Below, piece after piece: positions 8,650-18,742 of a stretch of DNA of 49,236 bases. This stretch comes from an uncultured Alphaproteobacteria bacterium (lineage in GTDB: Bacteria; Pseudomonadota; Alphaproteobacteria; Rhodobacterales; Rhodobacteraceae): positions 1 through 49,236 of the forward strand of contig CACHJY010000009.1 of assembly GCA_902580265.1 (NCBI GenBank). The letters run 5' to 3'. The first letter of the stretch is position 1. Every line of letters starts with the position of its first letter. Made by a program: the position numbers and the translations under genes. The notes under the pieces were generated by a model. The model saw only the letters and a list, made by a program, of their open reading frames with translations, searched no databases and had not been told where the DNA came from.

Positions 8650-10306
8650 TATTTTGTTCCTTGAATACCTCATTTTTACGTTGCTCTCTAAGTAAAAATC
8701 GCTGAACTTTTCCGCTAGGTGTCTTTGGCAATTTTCCAACATAAGTTATACGCCTTGGATACGCGTGTGCAGCAAAATTTGTCTTTACCCATTTTTGAAG
8801 ATCTTCGGTAAGTTGTTCACTCTTGTCTGTTCCAGGCATTAAAACCACAAAAGCCTCGATTACCTCACCTCTTACTTTATCTGGCGTAGCAATTACAGCG
8901 CACTCAGCGACTGCATTATGAGTACTTAGAGCAGACTCAACTTCGAACGGCCCAATTCTATAACCAGCCATAATAATTACGTCATCGTCCCTTGTGGAGA
9001 AGTAGAAATAACCATCTTTATCAAGTGATCCAGTATCTCCCGTTAAATAATATTTTCCATCCTTTGAAAATTTCTCAGCAGTTTTGGTAGGATTGCCAAT
9101 ATAACCCGCAAACCAAGAAAATGGGCTCTTATCAACAATAAATGCAACCCGACCAGGGATGCCCGTCTTTTCTGGTATATCTTCATTACTTTTTAAGACA
9201 ACAGCAGACCAACCTGGCATTACTTTTCCCATGGAACCATCACGTAAATTTGTTTTAAGTTCTGGATGATGATGGTTGTTTATAACCATACTAGTCTCTG
9301 TCTGACCATAGTGGTCATGTACAGAAAGGCCAAAGAAAGATTTTGCCCATTTATTAATCTCGGGGGTTAACGGTTCGCCTGCACTTGACAGGCACCGTAG
9401 TTTGTGTGCATTTGAAAACTGTATCCCATCAGCTCGGAGTGACCGATAAACTGTGGGTGCCGCAGCAAAATTTGTAATTTTTTGTTTTTCTATTATATCA
9501 ATGGTTGCTCGGGAACTGAAGCCACCTTCGAATAATACAGTTTGTGTACCCGTAGTTAAAGCAGCAAGAACCCCGCAGTATAGTCCATAGGCCCAACCAG
9601 GATCGGCAGCATTCCAAAATACATCCTGCGGTCTCAAATCAAAAGCAAACTCTGCATATGCTTCTATACAAGAAAGAGCTTTTACAGGCAGACTAACACC
9701 TTTTGGTTCACCCGTCGTTCCTGATGTAAAAATATGAATAATAGGAGCATCTGGATCTAAGCTTGCTTCGTCCTTAATGGGAGTATCAGTGGTTAATAAC
9801 TCGTCCCATCTCTTGGCCCAATTTGGTGTTTGATTGAAGCTTGCCGTTGTAATTACGTCAATTTTACTATGGATTGCAAAGTCGTCCGATGGTTTAAGTT
9901 TTGCCTGCTGTTTCTGGTCACAGAAAACTATTTTAGAATTGCTTCTAATTACTCGAAGTTTTATCGCTGGGGTAGAGAAAGCGGTAAACAGAGGTACATG
10001 TACAGCGCCTATTCTCCAAATTGCTAATAGAGTAATAATGTATTCTTTACTCTTTCCCATCAAAGTGGCAATTCTATCACCTTTTTTAATACCTCTTTTT
10101 TTCAGCCCATTTGCTATCAAAGTAGACTGATCTTTGAGCTCTCCATATGAAAGATCATATTCATTCATATTCTCATCTATTATTTTATACGCGAGTTTAT
10201 TTGATGGATATTGGTCACAGAGTAGTTCTTCAACCTTATTTGAAGGTTTTGAATATTTATTAATTAACTCGCTAACTCTTCGGGATATTTTTTCACTGGT
10301 ATCCAT
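8642..10306 (-). CDS. Acyl-CoA synthetase (AMP-forming), acetyl/medium-chain type
   Basis: This 554-residue adenylate-forming enzyme has the P-loop HIFTSGTTGEPKGV (about residues 188-201), A5-type HDHYGQTE, YLTGDTG, and the C-terminal SGKVQR with the catalytic lysine. Its motif set and length are those of the ACSM/acetyl-CoA synthetase-like group, which activates small or medium-chain carboxylic acids to CoA thioesters. ATG 10306 fits the family N-terminus. The gene is first in a two-gene operon with the nitroreductase. Confidence 0.88.
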   Translation of the reverse strand: MDTSEKISRRVSELINKYSKPSNKVEELLCDQYPSNKLAYKIIDENMNEYDLSYGELKDQSTLIANGLKKRGIKKGDRIATLMGKSKEYIITLLAIWRIGAVHVPLFTAFSTPAIKLRVIRSNSKIVFCDQKQQAKLKPSDDFAIHSKIDVITTASFNQTPNWAKRWDELLTTDTPIKDEASLDPDAPIIHIFTSGTTGEPKGVSLPVKALSCIEAYAEFAFDLRPQDVFWNAADPGWAYGLYCGVLAALTTGTQTVLFEGGFSSRATIDIIEKQKITNFAAAPTVYRSLRADGIQFSNAHKLRCLSSAGEPLTPEINKWAKSFFGLSVHDHYGQTETSMVINNHHHPELKTNLRDGSMGKVMPGWSAVVLKSNEDIPEKTGIPGRVAFIVDKSPFSWFAGYIGNPTKTAEKFSKDGKYYLTGDTGSLDKDGYFYFSTRDDDVIIMAGYRIGPFEVESALSTHNAVAECAVIATPDKVRGEVIEAFVVLMPGTDKSEQLTEDLQKWVKTNFAAHAYPRRITYVGKLPKTPSGKVQRFLLREQRKNEVFKEQNNE

Positions 10307-10409
10307 TTGTTTAACCTATTTATGTTTCATAAAAAAATGCTAAAGATATGATATATAAATTGATTTTATAATGAAAGAAAAACACAGACTAACCGTGGTC
10401 TGCACGAGC

Positions 10410-10499
10410 CTATTTAGGAGCTAACCTTTTGACGTAAGAGGAAATACGTTCTATTAACATATTAAAGGTAGCAAAAATTATGCCTAATATAATGTACAA
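10410..10499 (-). other. Short membrane ORF or C-terminal gene remnant
   Basis: Between the divergent acyl-CoA ligase and LptF genes, a minus-strand frame with a possible TTG at 10499 encodes 29 residues. It reads LYIILGIIFATFNMLIER and ends VKRLAPK, stop 10410. One hydrophobic helix followed by a basic tail resembles the last helix of ABC-transporter permeases. No convincing ribosome site is visible. It may be a decayed remnant or chance, and the rest of this 207-base gap shows only AT-rich sequence. Confidence 0.22.
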
Positions 10500-10513
10500 A
10501 GAATAATTTCTAA

Positions 10514-11608
10514 ATGAAGGTGATAAGCAAATACTTATATGTTGAGCTACTAAAACCGTTTCTGATTTTCTCATTTACATTTATCGGTATATTGTGGTTG
10601 GTTCAAATTCTTCCAAAACTCGAAACTTTGGTTTTAAATAAGCAGCCGCTAGGCGTATTTTTTAATGTGGCAATGCATACGATCCCTCAGGTGGCCTATT
10701 TTGTAATACCGGTTGCTGCTTTTTTTTCAACCATTTATGCCATAAATAAACTTGTTTCAGAAGCTGAAATTGTAGCGATTACAAGCTCAGGCTTTTCATT
10801 TCTTTCTTTCACAAAAATAATTTTTATATTTGGGGTAACTGTAAGTTTTATTCTATTTTTAATTACTTTTTTTCTATTACCAAAAAGCGCATTTAAACTT
10901 CAGTCTATCTTTTTTGATATTGAACAAAATTTTGCAATTAAATTTATTGATAGTGGTAAGTTCTTACATCCAATGCCTGGTGTGACTATTTATGTTAGAG
11001 ACAAACTAGAGGAAAATCAAATGACTGGGGTATTTGTCTTTGACGATCGAAACGATAATTATTCATTATTGTACTCCGCCAGAGAGGCCGCCATTAGAGA
11101 TAAAGACAATATTAGAGATTTAATTATGCAACACGGCGAGCTTCAGATTGTATCAAATGACGAAAAGAGTATTGTGTCCGTAAGGTTTGAAAGATTTGGC
11201 ATAAACTTAAATTCTTTCATACCTGAGACACAGTATTATTTGGCATCGCCTTCCGACGTTTCACCGATTACTGGAATTATGAAAGCTAAGGAACTTGCTA
11301 AACTAACCGACTATTCCTCATCTGAATATTTAGCAGAGAGCCACATGAAGTTAGCTTCGATATTGTCGCCGATAGCACTGTGTATGCTCGCAGGGTTAGC
11401 TCTAATAGTATTCAATAGTGAAAAATATCGAACTACTTTGGTTGTTATTTCCCTGTCACTGGTAGCTTTAGTAATGCAAGTAGGCATTATTTCGTTGAAA
11501 TCACTTATTGTTCTGCATCCAGACACATTTTTTCTTATTTATCTTCCGCCTATGGTGGTTCTTATAGGCATTATGTTACTTACTAATCTAAAAGATACAT
11601 TTGCCTAA
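10514..11608 (+). CDS. lptF: LPS export permease LptF (YjgP/YjgQ family)
   Basis: The 364-residue protein has the family layout of three N-terminal helices, a beta-jellyroll periplasmic domain (about residues 130-255) and three C-terminal helices. The N-terminal YLYVELLKPF, LVSEAEIVAITSSGFS (coupling-helix region facing LptB) and PGVTIYVRDKLEENQMTGVFVFDDR favour LptF over LptG. LptF normally works with LptG and LptB to extract lipopolysaccharide from the inner membrane. Here no lptG follows, and the next gene is trkH, which is unusual. LptG must be elsewhere or missing. Confidence 0.82.
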   Translation: MKVISKYLYVELLKPFLIFSFTFIGILWLVQILPKLETLVLNKQPLGVFFNVAMHTIPQVAYFVIPVAAFFSTIYAINKLVSEAEIVAITSSGFSFLSFTKIIFIFGVTVSFILFLITFFLLPKSAFKLQSIFFDIEQNFAIKFIDSGKFLHPMPGVTIYVRDKLEENQMTGVFVFDDRNDNYSLLYSAREAAIRDKDNIRDLIMQHGELQIVSNDEKSIVSVRFERFGINLNSFIPETQYYLASPSDVSPITGIMKAKELAKLTDYSSSEYLAESHMKLASILSPIALCMLAGLALIVFNSEKYRTTLVVISLSLVALVMQVGIISLKSLIVLHPDTFFLIYLPPMVVLIGIMLLTNLKDTFA

Positions 11609-11730
11609 CTCTTAAGTTCTTTTAGTAGGAAAATCTTAAAGTGCTATCGAAAAAATAAAGGCATCTTAAATAAAATTTGATGAGTCGATCAATCATTGTA
11701 ATTTCAACAAAATTCACATAAGTTTTATCG

Positions 11731-13179
11731 ATGCTATTGAAAGAAGTTAGGTCAGCTGGACTAATTGTCGCTTACGTAGGATTATTCTTTTCCTTTTTAA
11801 TGTTAATACCGTGGATAACATCTGTGCTAACTGGTTGGGAAGGAGGCAAATCTTTTCTTTGGTCAGGTATGATGGCTGCGATTTTTTGTATTCTTGTAGT
11901 AATTGCTTGTTTCGGTGATCAACCAAAGATTACACCAAGATTTGGAATATTAGTGGTAAATATGTTATGGTTCTTGTTGCCTATTTTATGTGCAATCCCA
12001 TTAGCGAATTCTTCCGCTAACTTAAGTTTCGTTGATGCTTTATTTGAAGCAACTTCTGGGCTTACAACCACTGGGTCAACCATAATGACAGATATATTGA
12101 GCTATGAGCGCCCAATTCTTTTGTGGAGAGCTTTAATGCAATGGGTTGGAGGCCTTGGTATACTCTCATTAGGGCTAATCTTACTTCCGTTTCTGAGGAT
12201 TGGCGGAATGCAATTGTTTAAAATGGAGAGTTCAGATAGGTCTGATAAGCCTCTGCCCAGATTAGTAGAAATCTCAAGATCAATAATTATCATTTACGCG
12301 ATTTTATCTTTAGCGTGTGTTGTCGCTTACCTTTTCGTTGGATTGGCTCCATTCGATGCTCTAACCCATGGCATGACTACCGTAGCTACAGGTGGCTTTT
12401 CAACACATGACGAGTCTCTTGGTTATTATGACAGTTCGGCTGTTTTATGGGTTGCTATACTTTTTATGATAGTTGGAGGGCTACCTTTTAGTGTATTTGT
12501 TGCAATTTTTTTTACTCGCAACATTCCCAAGTTAGACCCACAGGTATTGACCTTCATATTTATTATTCTTTTTTCTTGTACATTATTGATACTTTACCAA
12601 AATGGTGGGGAAGCAAAATCAATATATGTAAACACCGAATATATTTTCAATGTGGTTTCTATAATTACAACTACGGGATATTCTAGTGGAGACTTTATGA
12701 ATTATGGCTCCTTGGGCCCTGTATTATTTTTCTTTTTAATCTTTATTGGAGGTTGCGCGGGTTCAACTGCAGGAGGGATTAAAGTCTATAGATTTATAGT
12801 GCTAGGACAAGTAATAAAGACATCCTTACGGCAATTGATTTATTCAAAGGGCGTTTTTCTTTTGAGGTATGGTAACAAACTTGTTGATCAAGATATTTAT
12901 CGCTCAACAGTAACAATGATCTGTTGTTTTTTTGCCTGCCTTATTTTAGTTACGTTAAGTCTTGCTTTTTGTGGGCTAGATTTTATTACCGCTATATCTG
13001 GAGCGACTACCGCATTAGCAAATGTTGGCCCTGGGATCGGTGAAATAATTGGTCCATCAGGAAGCTTCAAGAGCCTTGATGACGTTGAAAAATATATTTT
13101 AATATTGGCAATGATTTTAGGAAGGCTAGAACTTCTAGTGGCAATGGCATTTTTCCTACCTATTTTTTGGAAGCAATAA
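11731..13179 (+). CDS. trkH: Trk potassium uptake system membrane subunit TrkH
   Basis: The 482-residue polytopic protein carries the four pore-loop selectivity-filter segments of the Trk/Ktr family: SGLTTTGST, TTVATGGFST, ITTTGYSSGD and ALANVGPGIG. GGCAGSTAGGIKVYR after the third loop is diagnostic. It transports K+ with cytoplasmic NAD-binding TrkA partners, which are not in this window. It lies 122 bases after lptF and converges on the acetoacetyl-CoA synthetase gene with four bases between them. Confidence 0.93.
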   Translation: MLLKEVRSAGLIVAYVGLFFSFLMLIPWITSVLTGWEGGKSFLWSGMMAAIFCILVVIACFGDQPKITPRFGILVVNMLWFLLPILCAIPLANSSANLSFVDALFEATSGLTTTGSTIMTDILSYERPILLWRALMQWVGGLGILSLGLILLPFLRIGGMQLFKMESSDRSDKPLPRLVEISRSIIIIYAILSLACVVAYLFVGLAPFDALTHGMTTVATGGFSTHDESLGYYDSSAVLWVAILFMIVGGLPFSVFVAIFFTRNIPKLDPQVLTFIFIILFSCTLLILYQNGGEAKSIYVNTEYIFNVVSIITTTGYSSGDFMNYGSLGPVLFFFLIFIGGCAGSTAGGIKVYRFIVLGQVIKTSLRQLIYSKGVFLLRYGNKLVDQDIYRSTVTMICCFFACLILVTLSLAFCGLDFITAISGATTALANVGPGIGEIIGPSGSFKSLDDVEKYILILAMILGRLELLVAMAFFLPIFWKQ

Positions 13180-13183
13180 GTTA

Positions 13184-15130
13184 TTAACCTGTACTTAAGT
13201 CAGGTATGTTAGCAAAATGGCTTAGGGCCTCAGGGTTAGCCAAAGCTTCTTTATTTTTTATTTCTTTTCCATGTACAATATCCCTAACCGCTAGCTCGGT
13301 TATTTTCCCAGAACGAGTTCGAGGAATATCGGGAACAGCAATTACTTTTGCTGGCACGTGTCTGGGGGTGAGATTTGTTCTTATCTGATTAATTACTTTT
13401 TCTTTAAGATTTTCAGTTAGCTCATGATCATTTTGTAACTTTAGAAATAAAACTATTCTAACATCGTTGTTCCAATTTTGTGCTATTACGATGCACTCAA
13501 CAACTTCATTGAGTTTCTCGACCGTATTATATATCTCAGCAGTTCCAATCCTCACCCCACCAGGATTTAGGGTCGCATCTGATCTACCGTAAATTACTAT
13601 TGTACCCCGTTCAGTTATTTTGGCCCAATCTCCGTGACGCCATATTCCTGTGAATTTTTCAAAATATGCTTCTTTGTATTTTGTATTATTTTGATCATTC
13701 CAAAACTTTATTGGCATTGATGGGAATGGAATTTTGCATACAAGTTCACCCTCCTTGTTAACCAAACTCTCTCCATACTCATTAAATATATCCACGTCCA
13801 TTGCTAGCGCTCTGCATTGAATTTCCCCTTTCGCCACAGGACTCAAAGGGTTACTTAAAACAAAACAGCTGAGGAGATCTGTTCCACCAGAAATCGATGC
13901 TATCTGCACATCTGATTTTATCTTGTCCAAAATATAATCATAACTATCCGGGCTAAGTGGAGAGCCAGTTGAACAAATAGTTCGTAGATTGCTCAAAGTG
14001 AAGTTTTTCTTGGGAACTACATTAGATTTTGAAAGTGCATCGATATACTTTGCTGATGTACCGAATATGCTCACCTCTGATTTTTCAGCTATTTTCCATA
14101 GGTGTTCGGGATTTGGATAAAATGGACTTCCTTCGTAGAGTATTATAGAGCTTTTGCAAAATAGGGAACCGACCAACCAGTTCCACATCATCCAACCACA
14201 AGTAGTAAAATAAAACATTTTCTGCTTTTCACTTAAATTTATATGGAGCAGGTGTTCTTTTGCGTGTTGAATTAAAACGCCGCCTATGCTGTGTGTTATG
14301 CATTTAGGTTTGCCAGTGGTACCCGATGAAAAAACAATATATAAAGCGTCATTAAATTCACATAAAACATAGTTCTCTAATGTGTCTGACTGAAAAACAG
14401 TGTTAAAATTTGGAAAATTATCAATGTTTTTGGTAGAATTTATATATTCAACGACAATGATATGTTCTAAAGAGGGAAGGCGTTTAGAAATTAATTTAAT
14501 TTCCTCTGATCTATCAATCACCTTTCCATTATATAGGTAGCCGTCCGCGGCAATCATAATTTTGGGTTCTATTTGTTCAAAGCGATCTATGACCCCTTCA
14601 ACACCGAAGTCACTCGAACAGGAAGAAAAAATAGCTCCCAAGGCAGACGTGGCAAGCATCGAAATAATTGTTTCAGAACAGTTGGGCATGTAAGCGCATA
14701 CACGATCACCTTTTTTGACCCCCTTGCTTTTCATCCAGCCAGCCATTTTGAGGACCTTACTTTCAAGTTCTTTTCTGGTTAACGCAGAAGAGAACCCATC
14801 TTCTCTAAACTCCTCTACAGCCATTGCATTATCTGGTGCTCGGAGTAGGTTTTCTGCATAGTTCAGTTTGGCATCTGGAAAAAACCTGGCGCCAGGCATT
14901 AGTGCAAGGTTTTCAGAAATTTTGGTGCCTTTACTTCCTTTTATTTCAGCAAAATCCCATATTAAAGACCAAAAACTTTCAACATTGTTAACCGACCAGT
15001 TCCAAATATCTTGATATTCTGTTTTTATTGATTGTGAGTATCTTTGATTAGCAAATTCAATGAACCGAGATAGATTGCTTGACTTTTTACTTTCATTACT
15101 CGGTTGCCAAATAATTTCAGGGTTATCCAT
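13184..15130 (-). CDS. Acetoacetate-CoA ligase (acetoacetyl-CoA synthetase)
   Basis: The 648-residue adenylate-forming enzyme has the N-terminal acetyl-CoA synthetase domain pattern IWNWSVNNVESFW and FPDAKLNYAENLLR typical of AacS. It also has the P-loop YIVFSSGTTGKPKCI (about residues 263-277), GWMMWNW, SGGTDLLSCF, and C-terminal RSGKITE. AacS activates acetoacetate for use in ketone-body or polyhydroxybutyrate metabolism. It begins one base after the HAD phosphatase stop and closes a three-gene minus-strand unit (MFS, HAD, AacS). Confidence 0.9.
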   Translation of the reverse strand: MDNPEIIWQPSNESKKSSNLSRFIEFANQRYSQSIKTEYQDIWNWSVNNVESFWSLIWDFAEIKGSKGTKISENLALMPGARFFPDAKLNYAENLLRAPDNAMAVEEFREDGFSSALTRKELESKVLKMAGWMKSKGVKKGDRVCAYMPNCSETIISMLATSALGAIFSSCSSDFGVEGVIDRFEQIEPKIMIAADGYLYNGKVIDRSEEIKLISKRLPSLEHIIVVEYINSTKNIDNFPNFNTVFQSDTLENYVLCEFNDALYIVFSSGTTGKPKCITHSIGGVLIQHAKEHLLHINLSEKQKMFYFTTCGWMMWNWLVGSLFCKSSIILYEGSPFYPNPEHLWKIAEKSEVSIFGTSAKYIDALSKSNVVPKKNFTLSNLRTICSTGSPLSPDSYDYILDKIKSDVQIASISGGTDLLSCFVLSNPLSPVAKGEIQCRALAMDVDIFNEYGESLVNKEGELVCKIPFPSMPIKFWNDQNNTKYKEAYFEKFTGIWRHGDWAKITERGTIVIYGRSDATLNPGGVRIGTAEIYNTVEKLNEVVECIVIAQNWNNDVRIVLFLKLQNDHELTENLKEKVINQIRTNLTPRHVPAKVIAVPDIPRTRSGKITELAVRDIVHGKEIKNKEALANPEALSHFANIPDLSTG

Positions 15131-15802
15131 TTAGAGCTCTTTCAATATTTTAACTAATTCACTAGGGTTATTAATTATATGGTCTGCATGTGCCCGATTC
15201 AGTTCCTCTTTGGTATTATATCCCCACGTAACTCCAATTGTATTTATTTTAGCGTTCTTACCCATTTTAATGTCATAAACTGTATCTCCAATCATAAACG
15301 CGTCTGAATTTTTGACTTTAAGCGTTTTCAAAGCATGCATCGCCATAGCCTTATTAGGCTTGGGAATAAAGTTATCCGCTGTCATTATAATTGAAAAAAA
15401 ATCTTCAATTGCATGATGTATTAAACCTCTGTTTAAACCTCTGAGAGATTTGTTTGTGGCTATTCCAAGGTTCCAGCCATCTTGGTATAATTTTTCCAAT
15501 ACTGGTTTAATATTTTCAAAGAGTGGCTCAAATTGGGTTCCTTCTATATCTTTTTCCACATACCATTGTCGATACTGTCTTATTACTTCGTCATGTATTC
15601 CTTTGTGTTCAAGGGGTAAATAGCTTTTAATAGCAATATCTAGTTTTTGTCCAATACCAGCTTTAATTTCTTCGGGCTCAGGATTTGCCAATCCACATCG
15701 ATTAAATGCCTCAATGGTTCCTTCAATTATCATTTTCGCGGAGTCAACTAATGTCCCATCATAATCAAAGAGCAACAGTTTTCCATTTTTTTTATTTAGC
15801 AT
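15131..15802 (-). CDS. HAD-family hydrolase (phosphoglycolate phosphatase-like)
   Basis: The 223-residue protein shows HAD motif I as LLFDYDGTLVDSA (nucleophile Asp near residue 13), motif II in GIATNKSLRGL, Lys in IPKPNK and motif IV in MIGDTVYDIKMG. It has an alpha-helical cap between motifs I and II, as in Gph-type phosphatases. The substrate is not assignable. Its start overlaps the MFS gene by 11 bases, and its stop abuts the AacS start, indicating tight coupling. Confidence 0.85.
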   Translation of the reverse strand: MLNKKNGKLLLFDYDGTLVDSAKMIIEGTIEAFNRCGLANPEPEEIKAGIGQKLDIAIKSYLPLEHKGIHDEVIRQYRQWYVEKDIEGTQFEPLFENIKPVLEKLYQDGWNLGIATNKSLRGLNRGLIHHAIEDFFSIIMTADNFIPKPNKAMAMHALKTLKVKNSDAFMIGDTVYDIKMGKNAKINTIGVTWGYNTKEELNRAHADHIINNPSELVKILKEL

Positions 15803-17015
15803 TTTCAGGGAGCTTTACGCTAAGATTGATAGTTAAAAATAACAAAGAAGCTAAAAAAGAAAATGCTGCAAAAAATTTGAACTGATGATCAATAAGATAG
15901 CCCAAGTCTATAAAGTAACCACTTAAAACAGGTCCTATAGCGGAACTGAAAACCATAATCGTTACTCCAACCGTACGCACTGACCCTAGATATAAAGACC
16001 CAAAAAATTCTGGGAAAAAAGTTCCATAAACTACAATATATGCCCCAGCGCTTAAACCAAATAAGATGAAGATGAGAAGTAATTCCAAATAACTTGTAGC
16101 GATCGATAAGAGTAATAATCCTGAGATAAGAGGAAAAAGAAAAATAGGTAGAATAATTTTTGTGGAAAGTTTATCCACCAAATAACCGATTAAATAAAGA
16201 GAAAAAAGAGTCGCTGCTGAATAGGCTGGGATAAACAGTACATATGTTGAAAGATCCCAACTTTTTATTTCCACTAAATGAACTTGGTGGAAGAACAGGG
16301 TTGTTGTAATCATCGGAGAAGTCATTAGCCCCGGCACTGCCACCCAAAAAACCCAACTCTTTAACATCTCGGATCGTTTCCACGATTTTTTCAACATACC
16401 TACCTGCTGATTTTCTTTCTGTGGCTTGCTACCCTTGTCTCGCTCTTTTCTTGCAAGAAACCTAACCGAGGCCAAAATTAATATACTCATTATTATCGAT
16501 ACATACCAGCTGACCTGCCAACTAAGAACACCTATTAGAGCTACAAATATTGTAGGCATTATAGCTTCTGCCAGAGTGTAACCAGAGTTTGCAACTGCGA
16601 CAGCTTTCCCCTTATTTTTAAAAAACCATTTACCACAAAAGACCATTGATATATGCCCAAGCATTCCTTGACCAAAAAAACGGAGGCCTAGAATGATAAA
16701 AACTAGCCCCCATATTGAAGTATTATTTGCCATTAAAAATACAAAAACTATCAATCCAAAAATGACCAACGTACTGAGACTTTTAGCTGAAATTCTATCT
16801 GCATAACCACCCACAAAGAGGATTAGAATTGCCGAAGATAAGGTTGCGCACGAGTAGATCAGTCCCCATTGGCCATGAGTTAAACCGAAAGCAGCTCTAA
16901 TTTCTCCGGAGTATAATGAAATGAAAAAAGTCTGACCAAAAGCAGAACAAAATGTAAGAATGAACACTATATAGAGCCAGCGTAAATTTTTTATATAAAA
17001 ATCTATATTGATCAT
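15792..17015 (-). CDS. MFS transporter
   Basis: The 407-residue protein has about twelve membrane segments. It contains GGYADRISAK, a degenerate form of the loop 2-3 signature, and a central cytoplasmic loop with RKERDKGSKPQKENQ. The mid-protein YLVDKLSTK repeats that signature in the second half. The resemblance is to the oxalate/formate antiporter-like and monocarboxylate-type MFS branch. The cargo is unknown. Coupling with AacS might suggest a short-chain acid, but that is inference. Confidence 0.8.
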   Translation of the reverse strand: MINIDFYIKNLRWLYIVFILTFCSAFGQTFFISLYSGEIRAAFGLTHGQWGLIYSCATLSSAILILFVGGYADRISAKSLSTLVIFGLIVFVFLMANNTSIWGLVFIILGLRFFGQGMLGHISMVFCGKWFFKNKGKAVAVANSGYTLAEAIMPTIFVALIGVLSWQVSWYVSIIMSILILASVRFLARKERDKGSKPQKENQQVGMLKKSWKRSEMLKSWVFWVAVPGLMTSPMITTTLFFHQVHLVEIKSWDLSTYVLFIPAYSAATLFSLYLIGYLVDKLSTKIILPIFLFPLISGLLLLSIATSYLELLLIFILFGLSAGAYIVVYGTFFPEFFGSLYLGSVRTVGVTIMVFSSAIGPVLSGYFIDLGYLIDHQFKFFAAFSFLASLLFLTINLSVKLPENAK

Positions 17016-17092
17016 TGAACTAGTCAGTTAAAAGCTTGTATCCTGTTATTGCAATAGTCGTATACGTCGAAACTATAATAGGAAAGAATTAA

Positions 17093-17866
17093 ATGTCAGA
17101 AATTATAAAAATAGAGCATATAACAGACCACGTAGTCGAGGTTTTAATCAATAGGCCAGAAAATTATAACACATTTAATACAGAACTGAGGTTAAGTCTC
17201 GCTGAAAACTTAAGAAAAATTGATCAAAATAAAGACGCCAGAATAGTTATATTGAGAGGAGAGGGGCCTGGTTTTTGTGCTGGTGCGGATTTAAATGACG
17301 GGGGGCAAATGCCTCCTTCAAAACAGCTCTTGGATGAATATTTTCCAATATTTGAAATAATCTCAAAAAGCCAAAAACTTTTCATAGCTTCTGTGCACGG
17401 ATCAGCAGCTGGAATAGGAACAGCTTTAGCTATGAATTGTGATTTTACGGTGATGGCGGCTTCCTCCCGTATTTCAATGGTATTTTCTAATATCGGCTTG
17501 GTCCCTGATGGAGGAGCAACGTATCTTCTTCAAAAATCTCTAGGGTATAGAAAAGCTTTAGAGGTAATTGTTTCAGGTAGCCATCTATCTTCGGAGGAAT
17601 GTCTTAACTATGGATTGGCAAACAAAATATTTCAGGATGCAAGCTTTATTGATGACGTAAGAAGCTGGGCAGAAGAATTATCGCAAAGATCGCCTTTAGC
17701 GGCTTCAGCTGCAAAGCAAGTGATGCGTGAAGATACTTTTAAAGCTTACTGTGATAGGTTCAATCACGAAGCAAGAGAACAAGATAATCTGATGCTAAGC
17801 AATGACTTTAAGGCGGCCGTAGAGTCATTTTTCAAAAAAGAAAAACCGACTTTTACGGGGACTTAG
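17093..17866 (+). CDS. Enoyl-CoA hydratase/isomerase family protein
   Basis: This 257-residue crotonase-fold protein has the two oxyanion-hole regions GFCAGADLND (about residues 60-69) and GSAAGIGTALAMNCDF (about 103-118), and NIGLVPDGGATYLL with an Asp at the catalytic position. That Asp pattern is seen in PaaG-like isomerases rather than classic hydratases, which have Glu. The substrate is therefore uncertain. It is divergent from the MFS gene, converges on bchO, and lies just outside the photosynthesis cluster. Confidence 0.85.
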   Translation: MSEIIKIEHITDHVVEVLINRPENYNTFNTELRLSLAENLRKIDQNKDARIVILRGEGPGFCAGADLNDGGQMPPSKQLLDEYFPIFEIISKSQKLFIASVHGSAAGIGTALAMNCDFTVMAASSRISMVFSNIGLVPDGGATYLLQKSLGYRKALEVIVSGSHLSSEECLNYGLANKIFQDASFIDDVRSWAEELSQRSPLAASAAKQVMREDTFKAYCDRFNHEAREQDNLMLSNDFKAAVESFFKKEKPTFTGT

Positions 17867-17878
17867 TTTAAATTTTTC

Positions 17879-18733
17879 TCACAAAAAAGAATTGATCTCT
17901 TTAGCAACTTTTGTACTTGAAACTTCATGGATCAAATGGCCTTCATTTTCAAAAAGCATTATTTTAGCGTTAAATGCTTTTTTGTGAGCTCTTACAGATG
18001 TTTTATAATTTACTATTCCATCGCGCATGCCTGCTAAGAAAAGAGTTGGAACACTGATTTTTTTAAGTTTTTTTTCAATATCGCCGATATTCCAATTAGA
18101 AATAAATGCCAAAGTACCGGTAATATGATCTTCATCAGTCATGAGTTTCATATAGTAGTCAATACTTTTACTAGGAAGATTGCTCCCAGATATTGAAAGG
18201 AATTTTCTTAGACTTGTTTCTGCACTGTTAAAAAGCCTTATCCAATACTTAGTTAAAGGGCTTGCATAGAATGCTCTTGCCATTAGTGGAAAAATTGTCC
18301 CAGCCGGACCTTCAAATCTCTCCAGAGCACCATTTATAAGAACTATGGATGACAGTGGTCCCTCGTAGATATCGGATAAGGACAAAACGATCACTGCACC
18401 GATAGAGTGACCTACAAATACATTTGGCTTAACCTTTAATGACTCAAAAAGAACTATCAAATCCCTCACAATAATATCATGTTGAGGACGTATTCCCTTT
18501 TTTATTTTTGAGAATCTATGTCCAGGTAAGTCGACCGCTAAAACTTGAAACTCTTGAAGTTTTGGTATTAGATTGGCCCAAGAATGAGAAGAAGCCCCGG
18601 CTCCATGGATAAGGAGTATAATAGGGTTACCCAGTTTTCCAATTAATTGATAATGCCAAACAAAATTATCGGTCTCAAGGAACTTACTATATGCAGAGTA
18701 TGGCCAAAAATTATTTGTAGCGTCTTTAACCAT
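17879..18733 (-). CDS. bchO: BchO, alpha/beta hydrolase of the bacteriochlorophyll cluster
   Basis: The 284-residue alpha/beta hydrolase has HGAGASSHSW (oxyanion), the nucleophile elbow VGHSIGA (Ser near residue 113) and a C-terminal ENEGHLIHE histidine. BchO is linked to magnesium chelatase genes, and its precise role is unproved. It is last in the leftward crtA-bchI-bchD-bchO operon, nine bases after bchD. The N-terminal FWPYSAYSKFLETDNFVWHY fits the family, in which a similar WP..... motif precedes the core. This is the left boundary of the photosynthesis gene cluster. Confidence 0.88.
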   Translation of the reverse strand: MVKDATNNFWPYSAYSKFLETDNFVWHYQLIGKLGNPIILLIHGAGASSHSWANLIPKLQEFQVLAVDLPGHRFSKIKKGIRPQHDIIVRDLIVLFESLKVKPNVFVGHSIGAVIVLSLSDIYEGPLSSIVLINGALERFEGPAGTIFPLMARAFYASPLTKYWIRLFNSAETSLRKFLSISGSNLPSKSIDYYMKLMTDEDHITGTLAFISNWNIGDIEKKLKKISVPTLFLAGMRDGIVNYKTSVRAHKKAFNAKIMLFENEGHLIHEVSSTKVAKEINSFL

Positions 18734-18742
18734 CTCTATGCT

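Noticed and set aside
8650..8742. Nitroreductase start 31 codons upstream
   Set aside because: It would overlap the acyl-CoA ligase end by about 100 bases and the added residues do not resemble the family.
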